In this document: positions 43,623 to 52,337 of the stretch, in pieces
Numbering within the stretch: position 1 is the first letter of the stretch
Layout: each line of letters opens with the position of its first letter
Assembly: GCA_002421905.1 (NCBI GenBank)
Contig: DISK01000001.1
Span: 124,001-188,000 of the forward strand
Length of the DNA stretch: 64,000 nt
Direction: 5' to 3'
DNA from: Micavibrio sp. UBA6212
Lineage (GTDB): Bacteria > Pseudomonadota > Alphaproteobacteria > Micavibrionales > Micavibrionaceae
Made by a program: the position numbers and the translations under genes
Notes under the pieces: model-generated
Database searches by the model: none
Told to the model about the DNA's origin: nothing
What the model saw: the letters and a program-made list of their open reading frames with translations, nothing else

Positions 43623-44132
43623 ATGTCCGGTGTTGGCTTGTTTTATTTCGATCCTTTTTATACAGCCATTATAGCGGTCGCGGTATTTTGTGTGGGGTTA
43701 TGTCTGGGCAGTTTTTCCAGCGCCATTGCTTACCGTGCTGTGCGAGAGGAAAGCTGGATTGTGACTGGCTTTGGAGACAATAAATCCGCCGCGCGATCCA
43801 AATGCCCACACTGCCAACATCAATTAGGCTTTTATGATTTGATCCCTGTCATATCGTGGGTACTTATGGCGGGGAAGTGTCGGTACTGCAAAGCTTCGAT
43901 ATCTATCCGTTATCCTGTTCTGGAATTATTGGCAGCTTTCCTTCTAACCGGATATTATTTCTATACCGGCTATTCCCAGAATATTATTCTAAACGGGCTG
44001 TTTGTCGTGTCGATCCCTTTTTCTTTGGCGCTAATTGCCGCAAAATTTGAAAAGGGAAGGAAACTACCCTTCTCTTTATGGTTTATGGGTTTATTATCTA
44101 TGTGCGGAATGGTAGTATTATGTATCTTTTAA
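43623..44132 (+). CDS. Truncated prepilin peptidase: methyltransferase-like N-terminal domain only
   Basis: 169 residues. Residues 15-110 carry the prepilin peptidase N-terminal (A24_N, DiS_P_DiS) domain: LGSFSSAIAYRAV, then the paired zinc-binding CPHC and CRYC motifs around LIPVISWVLMAGK, and SIRYPVLELL. The second half should be the aspartic peptidase domain with two catalytic Asp residues, one in a GxGD motif. Here only two helices and a short tail remain, with neither Asp. Full enzymes are about 250-290 residues. There is only 108 bases to pilT, so the rest is not frameshifted nearby. Cleavage of the pilin at 51.5 kb must come from another protein if this one lacks activity. Confidence 0.85.
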   Translation: MSGVGLFYFDPFYTAIIAVAVFCVGLCLGSFSSAIAYRAVREESWIVTGFGDNKSAARSKCPHCQHQLGFYDLIPVISWVLMAGKCRYCKASISIRYPVLELLAAFLLTGYYFYTGYSQNIILNGLFVVSIPFSLALIAAKFEKGRKLPFSLWFMGLLSMCGMVVLCIF

Positions 44133-44240
44133 CCGATGTTTTTATCAATCAAACATCGAATTTCGCTGCAAATATTTACTTTCCGTTCGTAATTCTCAGG
44201 TAAGAATAGGGGACGGGTCTTTCGCCTCTGGAGGAATATT

Positions 44241-45407
44241 ATGGACATTACTCAACTTCTCGCGTTTGTTATGCAGAATAATGCATCCGATTTGCATTTG
44301 AGCGCAACGAACCCGCCAATCGTGCGTGTTTACGGGACGTTGAAGCGTCTGAAGGCCGAGGCTCTCAGCAATGAAGATATTCGGGGCATGTTGTACTCGA
44401 TTATGAATGATGACCAGCGGGCCGAATTTGAAAAAAATCTGGAGATAGATTTCGCGATTGCTTTTGGAGAAAAAGCACGTTTCCGTGTGAATGCCTTTAC
44501 AAACAGGAATGGGGCTGCGGCTGTGTTCCGTACCATTCCATCCGTTATTCCGTCGATGGAGGAGCTTGACCTTCCTCCAATTATGCGCCGTTTTGCTGAG
44601 TTGGAAAAAGGGATCGTCCTTGTGACGGGGCCTACCGGTTCGGGTAAGTCCACAACTCTGGCTTCGATGATTAATCACATTAACGAGACGATGCCCAAGC
44701 ATATTCTGACTGTTGAAGATCCTGTTGAATTTTTTCACACCTCGAAGAAAGCCCTGGTCAATCACCGTGAGTTGGGCACTGACACACAAAGTTTTTCCCG
44801 TGCTTTGAAAAGCGCTCTGCGGGAAGACCCTGATGTTATTCTGGTGGGGGAGATGCGCGACCATGAAACAATTTCTCTGGCTTTGACGGCTGCGGAAACC
44901 GGACACCTTGTTTTCGGTACACTTCACTCGAACTCAGCATCCAAAACTATTGACCGTATTATTGACGTGTTCCCGACGGGCGATAAGGAAATGATCCGTG
45001 CGATGCTCTCGAGTTCGTTGCAAGGTGTTATTGCCCAAACTCTTTTGAAACGTAAAGGCGGACAGGGGCGTGTGGCCGCGTTCGAAGTTCTGGTTGGAAC
45101 CAACGCGGTGCGAAACCTGATCCGTGAAAACCAAATTCCGCAGATGTATTCCATGATCCAGACTGGTTCCCGTTATGGTATGATTACCATGGAAGACTCA
45201 ATCGAGAGCCTGCTCGATCAGGGAATTGTAGATGAAGACGAAGTCCGGGCAGCCTTGATGAAAGCCACCGATGAAGAAGGTGGTGATCGTGACAACGGTA
45301 TGGCAAGTGCGGCCAAAGGCGGAGCGTCTATGCGCCGTAAATCTGCCGGGCCGGATGCGATGGCGGATGATGACACCATTAACACTGATGAGGGATATTC
45401 GTTTTGA
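44241..45407 (+). CDS. pilT: Pilus retraction ATPase PilT
   Basis: Hexameric motor that disassembles type IV pili. 388 residues. The N-terminal PAS-like domain covers residues 1-100 (SDLHLSATNPP). Walker A is GPTGSGKSTTLASM near 130, the Asp box TVEDPVEF, Walker B VILVGEMRD and the His box GTLHSN. The retraction-specific AVRNLIRENQIPQM (AIRNLIRE motif) lies near residue 290. The tail (about 340-388) is an unusual Gly/Asp/Ser-rich extension. GGAGGAATATT precedes ATG 44241. It is coupled to pilU by a four-base overlap. Confidence 0.95.
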   Translation: MDITQLLAFVMQNNASDLHLSATNPPIVRVYGTLKRLKAEALSNEDIRGMLYSIMNDDQRAEFEKNLEIDFAIAFGEKARFRVNAFTNRNGAAAVFRTIPSVIPSMEELDLPPIMRRFAELEKGIVLVTGPTGSGKSTTLASMINHINETMPKHILTVEDPVEFFHTSKKALVNHRELGTDTQSFSRALKSALREDPDVILVGEMRDHETISLALTAAETGHLVFGTLHSNSASKTIDRIIDVFPTGDKEMIRAMLSSSLQGVIAQTLLKRKGGQGRVAAFEVLVGTNAVRNLIRENQIPQMYSMIQTGSRYGMITMEDSIESLLDQGIVDEDEVRAALMKATDEEGGDRDNGMASAAKGGASMRRKSAGPDAMADDDTINTDEGYSF

Positions 45408-46531
45408 CCGAACCTTTAATCTATTCCTATCTGGTGCAGATGAATCGTCAAAATGCTACGGATTTGTACTTGACTGTTGGGGTTCCTCCTACGCTGCGTG
45501 TCGATGATCGTTTGATCCATGTTTCATCACAAAATATTGATTCAGCCCAGATGGGAGATATTCTGGGTACTATCCTGACCACGCGCCAGCGACGGGAATT
45601 CGAATCCAAAATGGAATTGAATACGGCTATTGATATGGGTGGTCACGGACGTTTTCGGGTGAACATCCTGCAACAGCGGCATCAGCCGGCTTTGGTCATT
45701 CGGCGGATTATTTCGCGTATTCCGAGCTTTGATGAATTGAGATTACCGCCCTTGATGCAACAGCTTTCGATGTTGAAGCGGGGCTTGATCTTGTTAACCG
45801 GCATGACGGGGTCGGGGAAATCAACAACTTTGGCGTCCATGATTGATTATCGAAATTCCAATTCGCAAGGGCATATTATTACCATTGAAGATCCGATCGA
45901 ATATTATCACGAGCATAAGAGTTGTGTTGTCACGCAACGCGAAGTCGGTGTTGATACGGAAAATTATGCGGTGGCTTTGAAAAATGCCCTGCGACAACGG
46001 CCAGACGTTATTCTGGTTGGGGAGATCAGGGATCGCGAGGTGATGGAGCAAGCTTTGACGGCCTCCGAAACCGGACATTTGTGTCTGGCAACAATTCACA
46101 CGAATAATTCATACCAAGCCATTGAGCGGATTGTGAATTTGTTTAATGAGGATATGCATCAGCAAATCCGTTTGAATCTGGCGACCAATTTACGTGCCAT
46201 TATATCCCAGCGACTTGTTTCAACAAAAACAGGGGGGATGACTGTTGCTCTTGAGGTGATGCTTAATCAGGGCCTGGTTAAAGAATTGATCTTAGAAGGA
46301 AAAATATCAAAAATTCGCGATGTGATGGAGGCCAACCAGAATTTGGGAATGGGAACGTTTGACCAGTCATTGCTGGTGTTGTTTCAGGCTGGTCTTATTA
46401 CCGAAGAGGTTGCTTTGTCCCAGAGTGATTTGCCGGGGGATATGAAGATCAAGCTTCAGCAAGTGCGTCTTGGTGGATCGCAGGCGGGGTTGTCCCAAAT
46501 GGATACCTCGCTTTTGACGATTTCTGAATAG
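45404..46531 (+). CDS. pilU: Pilus retraction ATPase PilU
   Basis: PilT paralogue that assists retraction. 375 residues. SDLYLTVG-like opening (ATDLYLTVGVPP), Walker A GMTGSGKSTTLASM (Met in place of Pro as is usual in PilU), Asp box TIEDPIEYYHEHK, Walker B VILVGEIRD, His box ATIHTN. The AIRNLIRE motif is replaced by VKELILEGKISKI, also a PilU trait. The start appears to be TTG 45404, which overlaps the pilT TGA stop as TTGA. GAGGG lies nine bases upstream, and the first ATG would remove the conserved N-terminus. This implies translational coupling with pilT. Confidence 0.9.
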   Translation: MTEPLIYSYLVQMNRQNATDLYLTVGVPPTLRVDDRLIHVSSQNIDSAQMGDILGTILTTRQRREFESKMELNTAIDMGGHGRFRVNILQQRHQPALVIRRIISRIPSFDELRLPPLMQQLSMLKRGLILLTGMTGSGKSTTLASMIDYRNSNSQGHIITIEDPIEYYHEHKSCVVTQREVGVDTENYAVALKNALRQRPDVILVGEIRDREVMEQALTASETGHLCLATIHTNNSYQAIERIVNLFNEDMHQQIRLNLATNLRAIISQRLVSTKTGGMTVALEVMLNQGLVKELILEGKISKIRDVMEANQNLGMGTFDQSLLVLFQAGLITEEVALSQSDLPGDMKIKLQQVRLGGSQAGLSQMDTSLLTISE

Positions 46532-46565
46532 CGGCAGAATAGTGTCTGGTAATAAGAATAAAAAT

Positions 46566-46612
46566 GGGGTAGAATCACTCAAGCTGTCTCAATGATGGTC
46601 CTACCTTTTTTG
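46566..46612 (+). terminator. Possible terminator between pilU and the secretin gene
   Basis: GGTAG...ATCA pairs with TGAT...CTACC around a long loop, followed by TTTTTTG. The stem is imperfect, so read-through into the secretin gene is likely. Confidence 0.35.
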
Positions 46613-46648
46613 TTCATTTTAGTCTAAAGATTTAGCAGAGTTTTTGCC

Positions 46649-48709
46649 ATGACACTGAAACCTTCCTCTCTCAAGACTACGGTTACGAGCCTTCTTGCGT
46701 TATCGGTCTTCCTTCCCGCGTCGGGCTGTGATCTGGCGAATAACCACACAAAAATTGATCGCTCGGCCAATAACGAGTTTCAAGATTTTCGTGATGCCCT
46801 TGCTCCGCGCGAAGAGGGATTCGGAGATCAGTCTTCTGTTGCATCGGATATCCCCGATTTGCAGCCCTATGTCTCTGACAGTGTGGAAAAGCTTCCGCCA
46901 ATGCCTCTGGTGTCGATTTCGATCAACCAGAGTGTCCCGTTACGTGAGGCCTTGTTCGAGTTGGCCAAGCAGGCTGATTATGATATCGAGCTTGATCCGC
47001 GAATCAGTGGGTCGGTTATCTTTACGGCGCGTAATCGTCCGATGGATGTTGTGATTGACCGGATTTGTGAAATTTCAGGTCTGCGTTATAAATTTGACGA
47101 GAATACCTTGCGGATCGAATTGGATACACCGTATTCCAAGAATTATAAAATTGATTATCTGAGCTTTACCCGTAAAAACAGCGGCTCCATGAAAACGGAT
47201 GTTTCTGTTGCCAGTGGCGGCGGGGAAGGTGGTGTTGGTGGTGGATCAACCTTCTCTGTTGATACATCTGCGGATTCGGATTTTTGGGCTGAATTGGATA
47301 CCAACCTGAAACAAATTCTTGCTTCCAACGCGTCTGGAAGTTATCTGAAGACATCGGATGACCCGCAGATTACCTTGACGACATCGGGCCCAACCAACCC
47401 CCCTGTTCCTCCGGTGGATGCTGCGCTGTTGCAGGATGGTTCTGCTGCGGCGACTGTTTCCCCTCAGGCTGGTGGTGACTATTATGTGTCTTCTCCGGTC
47501 TCTCTTCCCTCCTCGACGCAAGATCCGCAACCTCAATCGGTTGTCGGAGATGGTGTGAATGTTGATACGTCTGCGACTGCCAATGAAGCGGTTAATCAGC
47601 CAACAGCTGCTCCTGCCCAACCTTCGTCTGTACCCTTGGAAGGTAGTGCCGCAGGACAGGCCGCCGTTGCTCCTGTGCCAACTTTGAAAATCGAGTCCTT
47701 GCCATCTTCTCTGGCAACCGGGACAAGTTCCGCGCAGAATGAAATTTCCTTTACCCCGTCCTTTTCTTTGAACAAGCAAGCGGGGATTGTTTCCGTTTAT
47801 GCGAACGAGCGTTTGCACAAGAAAGTTAAGGAATATCTCGATGACTTGAGACGTTCGAGCACGTCGCAAGTCCTGATTGAAGCCAAGGTTCTGGAAGTCT
47901 CCTTGTCTGATGAGTTTGCGACGGGTATCAAGTGGGATCTGCTTGACCGTGTTGGTGACTTTAATTTGACAGGAACTTTTACAAAACCATCCTTTAGTTC
48001 GGCTTCAACCAATATTCTGACCTTGGGGTTCTCTGGTGATGATATTAGTTCCTTTGTTGATGCCTTGTCCCGTTTTGGAACAGTTCATGCCTTGGCAAGC
48101 CCGCGGCTGACCGTTTTGAATAATCAGGCGGCTGTTTTGAACGTGGCGAGAAATCAGGTTTATTTCAAGCTGGATGTTGAGTCTGATACAACATCCGATG
48201 GAACAAATGCAACGACCAGTGTGACGGTTGATTCTGAAATTAAAACAGTGCCGGAAGGTGTTTTGATTAACGTGATGCCGTCCATTAATCTGGATAAAAA
48301 TATGGTGTCGATGCAAGTTCGTCCAACTGTGACCAAGATTGAAGAATATGTTTCTGATCCCGGGGTTGCGTATGTTGCTGCGCAGAATAATGTTGATATT
48401 GAATCCCTTATTCCGATTGTGAATGTTCAGGAAGTTGATTCTGTTTTGAATATGCGTTCGGGTGAAATGATGGTGATGGGTGGCTTGTTGAAAGACAGCT
48501 CATCATCCCAGCAGGAAGGAGTTCCTGTTGCCAGCGAAATTCCTATCTTTGGTGGATTATTCCGCAATCAGGGAGATACCGTCAAAAAATCCGAGCTGGT
48601 TATTTTCCTGAAAGCGACCATTCTGAATGAAGCGAATGAAAGTGTTCATCAGACTGACCGTGATTTGTATAAAAACTTCAGTCAGGATCGACGTCCTGCG
48701 AAAATGTAG
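46649..48709 (+). CDS. Outer-membrane secretin (PilQ/MshL/GspD-like)
   Basis: Ring-forming channel through which the pilus leaves. 686 residues. The N-terminus has a signal helix ending PASGC, which may be a lipobox with lipidated Cys27. An STN/N0 domain (about 90-150: PLREALFELAKQADYDIEL, PRISGSVIF) is followed by a linker (about 190-390) very rich in Gly, Ser, Pro and Ala. The secretin core (about 400-665) has QVLIEAKVLEVSLSDEFATG and ends with the signature MVMGGLLKDS and VPVASEIPIFGGLFR. The long linker has no N1/N2 domains that I can see, which is closer to MshL. Downstream, the permease gene begins 13 bases after the stop. Confidence 0.92.
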   Translation: MTLKPSSLKTTVTSLLALSVFLPASGCDLANNHTKIDRSANNEFQDFRDALAPREEGFGDQSSVASDIPDLQPYVSDSVEKLPPMPLVSISINQSVPLREALFELAKQADYDIELDPRISGSVIFTARNRPMDVVIDRICEISGLRYKFDENTLRIELDTPYSKNYKIDYLSFTRKNSGSMKTDVSVASGGGEGGVGGGSTFSVDTSADSDFWAELDTNLKQILASNASGSYLKTSDDPQITLTTSGPTNPPVPPVDAALLQDGSAAATVSPQAGGDYYVSSPVSLPSSTQDPQPQSVVGDGVNVDTSATANEAVNQPTAAPAQPSSVPLEGSAAGQAAVAPVPTLKIESLPSSLATGTSSAQNEISFTPSFSLNKQAGIVSVYANERLHKKVKEYLDDLRRSSTSQVLIEAKVLEVSLSDEFATGIKWDLLDRVGDFNLTGTFTKPSFSSASTNILTLGFSGDDISSFVDALSRFGTVHALASPRLTVLNNQAAVLNVARNQVYFKLDVESDTTSDGTNATTSVTVDSEIKTVPEGVLINVMPSINLDKNMVSMQVRPTVTKIEEYVSDPGVAYVAAQNNVDIESLIPIVNVQEVDSVLNMRSGEMMVMGGLLKDSSSSQQEGVPVASEIPIFGGLFRNQGDTVKKSELVIFLKATILNEANESVHQTDRDLYKNFSQDRRPAKM

Positions 48710-48722
48710 TTTGTGAAAAGGA

Positions 48723-49496
48723 ATGTCCTTACACCTGATTAAATATGTGCTGCTCGCAGCGTTTAGGGATCGCATGCTCTGGGGAGTAGTCGCGATCTCT
48801 CTTTTGGGGGCCTGTTTGTCCCTGTTTTCGGGATCTGCTGCTATTATCGAACAGGATCAGTTCGTCATATCCTATATGGCGGGGGGGATCAGAATTCTAT
48901 CCCTGATGGGATTGGTGTTGTTCGTTGTTTTTTATATCAGAAGATCCTTTGATGCGCGGGATGTCGAGTTTTTGCTGACACGTCCGATTTCTCGGGTCTC
49001 TTTTGTTTTATCCCATGTCGTCGCGTTTTCTATTTTATCAATCATGAGTGCTGGCTTTCTGGCATTACTTTTATTTTTCGTTGTTCAGGGGAAGAATGTC
49101 CCTGAGGGTATGATGTTGTGGGCATTCGGTGTGATGTTCGAATATATTATTGTATCCAACACAGCATTCTTTTTTTCCATGGTTTTGGGGAGCCCCGTGA
49201 CGGCAGGGCTTTCGACTTTGGGGTTTTATGTCCTCTCGCGCATGATGGGGGGGCTTCTGGCGATCTCAGATCAAGTGGGAAATAGTGCTCATGCCGGGGT
49301 CTATAAAGGTCTTTCGCATGTCATGGATGTTGTGTCTGTCATTATTCCCCGTTTGGATCTAATGGCCCAGACCTCCTGGCTCATCTATGGCGATGCCAAA
49401 ATATCGGATTGGGGATTTATCCTTCTGCAAGGGGTTGTTTTTCTTTCTTTGGTGGTTGGTGCCACGATTATTGATTTGAAACGCAAACAGTTTTAA
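48723..49496 (+). CDS. ABC-2 type transporter permease (PilI-like by context)
   Basis: 257 residues with six membrane helices (about 12-32, 50-70, 100-125, 130-155, 165-185 and 230-250), the ABC-2 permease topology. LLTRPISRVSFVLSHVVAF is the usual segment after helix 2. It begins 13 bases after the secretin stop. No ATPase is adjacent; the orphan ATPase at 40987, seven genes earlier on the same strand, is the obvious partner. In Myxococcus the corresponding pair is PilH/PilI. Its substrate is unknown. Confidence 0.8.
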   Translation: MSLHLIKYVLLAAFRDRMLWGVVAISLLGACLSLFSGSAAIIEQDQFVISYMAGGIRILSLMGLVLFVVFYIRRSFDARDVEFLLTRPISRVSFVLSHVVAFSILSIMSAGFLALLLFFVVQGKNVPEGMMLWAFGVMFEYIIVSNTAFFFSMVLGSPVTAGLSTLGFYVLSRMMGGLLAISDQVGNSAHAGVYKGLSHVMDVVSVIIPRLDLMAQTSWLIYGDAKISDWGFILLQGVVFLSLVVGATIIDLKRKQF

Positions 49497-49506
49497 GGTT
49501 TGCTTG

Positions 49507-50241
49507 ATGGCTAGATTTTTTCGTCTTTTCCACCCTGTCTTGGTTGTTCTTTTCGGTTGCGCCATTTTGGCAAACATTTTTATGTCGCATTATACGCGCG
49601 ATATGAAGGCCAGATGGGTGAACGTGCCTCTTCCCCCATCTTCTTTGGGGATTTCTTCTGCCTTTTTGGGAGATCGTGAGCTGGCGTTTCGTTCCAGCGC
49701 GATGGCTTTGCAAAATTTCGGGAATGAGACCGGACAGGTTCAGGCCTTGAAAGATTATAATTACGACCATTTAGGGAAATGGTTCGTCATGGAAGACCAG
49801 TTAAATCATCGGTCTGATTATATCCCGTTTTTAGCGGCGTATTATTTTGGAGCCACACAAGATCCGTCTCAGTTGGGGCCAGTTATCGCGTATTTACGTC
49901 AAGTGGGGAAAAATCCCGAGGGTGAGAAATGGCGGTGGCTGGGGCAGGCGGTTTATCTGGCTCGGCATAGGATGAAGGACAATGATCTGGCATTGCAGCT
50001 AGCCGAAGAGCTGGCCGATACGTATCGTCCGGGTATGCCAGCATGGCCGTTGCAAATGAAAGCCATTATTGCCTCTGATATTGGCGATAAGGATCTGGCT
50101 TATTCCATGATGGTGGAAATGTTGCGGACAAGTTCGGAGAGTATGCACCCGAACGAGGTTAATTTCATGTTGGATTATATCTGTAACACCATCCTCAGCC
50201 CTGTTCAGAAGGGTCGGGATGCTCTATGTAAAGATCAATGA
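49507..50241 (+). CDS. Single-helix anchored alpha-helical protein of the pilus/ABC cluster
   Basis: 244 residues from ATG 49507. An N-terminal helix (about residues 6-26, FHPVLVVLFGCAILANIF) anchors it. The rest is a predicted helical array with TPR-like spacing (LAFRSSAMALQNFG, WLGQAVYLARHRMKDNDLAL, IIASDIGDKDLAYSMMVEML). No family is recognised. It lies ten bases after the ABC permease, and its stop overlaps the AraC regulator start as ATGA. By position it may be the accessory subunit of the ABC exporter, as PilG is in M. xanthus (inference). Confidence 0.68.
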   Translation: MARFFRLFHPVLVVLFGCAILANIFMSHYTRDMKARWVNVPLPPSSLGISSAFLGDRELAFRSSAMALQNFGNETGQVQALKDYNYDHLGKWFVMEDQLNHRSDYIPFLAAYYFGATQDPSQLGPVIAYLRQVGKNPEGEKWRWLGQAVYLARHRMKDNDLALQLAEELADTYRPGMPAWPLQMKAIIASDIGDKDLAYSMMVEMLRTSSESMHPNEVNFMLDYICNTILSPVQKGRDALCKDQ

Positions 50242-51356
50242 GCAGGACACCATACACAATTCCGGAATTTTCATTTTCCCTGAGCGAGATTTTCGCGTTG
50301 ATCGGATTGGTTCAGGCTGTTGCTGTTATTGTCTATATCCTGTTTCGTGCCGGGCATGTCCGGCATGTGGTTGTCCCTGTTCTCTGCTTCTTTGTTCTGG
50401 GGTGTGTGTTCCTGCTGGATTTCGGATATAGTCGTCTGGCACATGAGTTTCCCCTTTATCTTTTTGTGCAGAATAGTTTGTGGCTTGCCGTTCCGGCCTT
50501 TTCTGTGTTGCTGATTATTCAGGTCGCAGATTTGGGGGCGTTCCCGAAGGCTGGATATTGGCTGAATTTATTGGTGCCTTTGGCGGCATCCATACTCGGG
50601 TGGGTATCCGGTGCGCTTGTTCTGGATCACCAGTCTTGTCAGGTTTTCGATTATTGCGGGATGGATGAGCGGTTACAGGCGGGGACAGTTCTCGGAATTA
50701 TGGCGGGGCTGCTTTGCTTTCTTGTTCTCTGGATTGCGCGTGGGTCGTTTGAGCCACTGAGCGAGGATAAAGAAACAAAGGGGGAGCGGTTCTGGTTGAT
50801 TATCTCTTTCATCGTTATGAACCTGCTGTTTATCTTTGTGACGTTGTTATCGGTCTCTGGCACGGTGTCCGGACAGGCTTATTTTCTATTGCGCGATGTG
50901 TTGGGTGTGGGCATGTCTTATGTTGCATCGACCAGTTTATTCCGCATTTATCCGCCTTCCATCAAGTTGGAGAAAAGAGAAACGGCAGATAAGCACAGCG
51001 CGGAGGATTTCGAGTTAATTAAAAAACTCAATCAGTTACTTGATCTTGATAAGGTTTATCATGAATTTAATTTTTCACGATCAGATTTGGCGCGTGAACT
51101 GGGCATATCAGAAGCGCGTGTTTCAAGGCTGGTGAGCATGGCTTTCGAGAAAAGTTTGCCGCAGGTGATCAATGAACGGCGAATCAAAGATTCCCTTTTA
51201 TTGCTCGATCAGACAGACGCCCAGATTTCTGTGGTGGCAGAGCAGGTCGGGTTCAATTCTGTGCCGACTTTCAACCGTGTTTTCAAAGATAATATGGGCA
51301 TTTCACCAAGCGAATATCGGTCGGGAAATAAAAATGAGTCCGATTGTGGAAAATAG
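50238..51356 (+). CDS. Membrane-bound AraC-family transcription regulator (7TM plus HTH)
   Basis: 372 residues. Seven membrane helices span residues 14-235 (first IFALIGLVQAVAVIVYILF). A linker leads to an AraC-type DNA-binding domain (about 265-365) with two helix-turn-helix units: FSRSDLARELGISEARVSRL and the second, ISVVAEQVGFNSVPTFNRV. The ending FKDNMGISPSEYR is the family signature. It therefore binds DNA from the membrane, and its helices probably sense a membrane or periplasmic ligand. ATGA overlap with the preceding gene implies coupling. The major pilin gene follows at 51533 after a hairpin and a promoter region, making it the likely target. Confidence 0.88.
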   Translation: MSRTPYTIPEFSFSLSEIFALIGLVQAVAVIVYILFRAGHVRHVVVPVLCFFVLGCVFLLDFGYSRLAHEFPLYLFVQNSLWLAVPAFSVLLIIQVADLGAFPKAGYWLNLLVPLAASILGWVSGALVLDHQSCQVFDYCGMDERLQAGTVLGIMAGLLCFLVLWIARGSFEPLSEDKETKGERFWLIISFIVMNLLFIFVTLLSVSGTVSGQAYFLLRDVLGVGMSYVASTSLFRIYPPSIKLEKRETADKHSAEDFELIKKLNQLLDLDKVYHEFNFSRSDLARELGISEARVSRLVSMAFEKSLPQVINERRIKDSLLLLDQTDAQISVVAEQVGFNSVPTFNRVFKDNMGISPSEYRSGNKNESDCGK

Positions 51357-51383
51357 CTTCTCAATCTGACAGATTGAGAAGCT
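51355..51383 (+). promoter_or_regulatory. Perfect 13-bp inverted repeat between the AraC gene and the pilin gene
   Basis: AGCTTCTCAATCT at 51355-51367 pairs exactly with 51371-51383 around a GAC loop, starting within the araC stop codon. There is no U-tract directly after it, so it may be an RNA hairpin that slows exonuclease, or an operator for the adjacent regulator. Confidence 0.55.
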
Positions 51384-51464
51384 GATAAGTGATTTTGTTA
51401 CGATTTTTTAACGAAAAATGCGTCATTCTGGTTAGTGCGGGATAGCCTTTAGGTTATTTTTGTA

Positions 51465-51470
51465 TATACT
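51465..51470 (+). promoter_or_regulatory. Candidate -10 element of the pilin promoter
   Basis: TATACT lies about 60 bases before the pilin start. At the expected -35 position there is no good match, consistent with a promoter that needs an activator such as the neighbouring AraC protein. A separate promoter would explain pilin levels above those of the assembly genes. Confidence 0.35.
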
Positions 51471-51532
51471 GTCCGAGGCCTCTCTCTCGTGAAGGCATCT
51501 TTAACATCACATCTACCTGAATGGAGTTTTCA

Positions 51533-52312
51533 ATGACACAATCAACCCTGCAAACTCGTCGGTCGGAGCGCGGTTTTACGCTCGTCGAATTGGCGATTGT
51601 TATGATTATTATCGGTCTTTTGATCGGTGGTATCCTTAAAGGACAAGAACTTATTAATAATGCTCGTGTAACGTCTGGCGTCACCCAGTTGAAAGGGGTC
51701 GAGGCCGCAATCAATACATTCCGCGACAAATATTCGACAATTCCTGGTGACATGACGAACCCAACGGATCGCCTTCCAAACTGTACTGGAACAATTTGTG
51801 TTAAAGTTGGTGACGGTGACTCTTTGATTGAAGTTACCGCAGTTGGTGATGACGTTGGTGGTGGTGCAGCAGACGATGAGGGTGGACGCGCTTTCATCCA
51901 CTTGTCAGCGGCTGGAATTCTTTCCGGTAGTAACGTAGATCCAACTATTGGTACGTGGACTGCGGGTGAGGCTTTGCCAAACTTTAATATCGGTGGTCAG
52001 ATTGCTATTGGGTATAATAGGGGCGTTGCCCCATCTGGAGCTATTAGTGGGGATGTTCTGACAGGCCACTTCCTTGCTGTTGGTATGGTTGCCGGTGGTG
52101 CGATGGGTACTGAAACCATCGCTGCTTCTCAAGCTGGCGCAATTGACCGTAAGCTGGATGATGGTCTGCCAAATGCGGGTTCGGTTCGTGCTTCTGGTAC
52201 TCAAGGTGCAGGCGATGCAACCGACTGTGCAGCTGGCACTGCTTCGAGCGATCTTTACGCTGAAAATTTTGATGGTAAATCCTGTGGTCTGTTCGTTCGT
52301 GTAATGAACTAA
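51533..52312 (+). CDS. Major type IV pilin (prepilin)
   Basis: 259 residues. Class III signal peptide: a 14-residue leader ending Arg-Gly, then FTLVELAIVMIIIGLLIGG, with cleavage after Gly14 and Glu at mature position 5, all standard. The mature protein is about 245 residues, long for a pilin, with Gly/Ala-rich repeats in the globular half (VGDDVGGGAADDEGG). C-terminal Cys pairs (DCAAG and KSCGLF) could form the D-region disulfide. GGAG lies six bases before ATG 51533, so the in-frame ATG at 51521 is not used. It is followed by a strong terminator, so it forms a monocistronic unit typical of a highly expressed pilin. Confidence 0.93.
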   Translation: MTQSTLQTRRSERGFTLVELAIVMIIIGLLIGGILKGQELINNARVTSGVTQLKGVEAAINTFRDKYSTIPGDMTNPTDRLPNCTGTICVKVGDGDSLIEVTAVGDDVGGGAADDEGGRAFIHLSAAGILSGSNVDPTIGTWTAGEALPNFNIGGQIAIGYNRGVAPSGAISGDVLTGHFLAVGMVAGGAMGTETIAASQAGAIDRKLDDGLPNAGSVRASGTQGAGDATDCAAGTASSDLYAENFDGKSCGLFVRVMN

Positions 52313-52337
52313 CCGTTTGGTGATTATAAAATTCGGG

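Noticed and set aside
43623..44240. Frameshift hiding the peptidase half of the prepilin peptidase
   Set aside because: Only 108 bases separate the stop from pilT, too few for the missing domain, and no frame there shows a GxGD motif.
51384..51532. Sigma-54 promoter for the pilin gene
   Set aside because: No TGGCAC-N5-TTGCA-like pair is present; only a sigma-70-like -10 box is visible.
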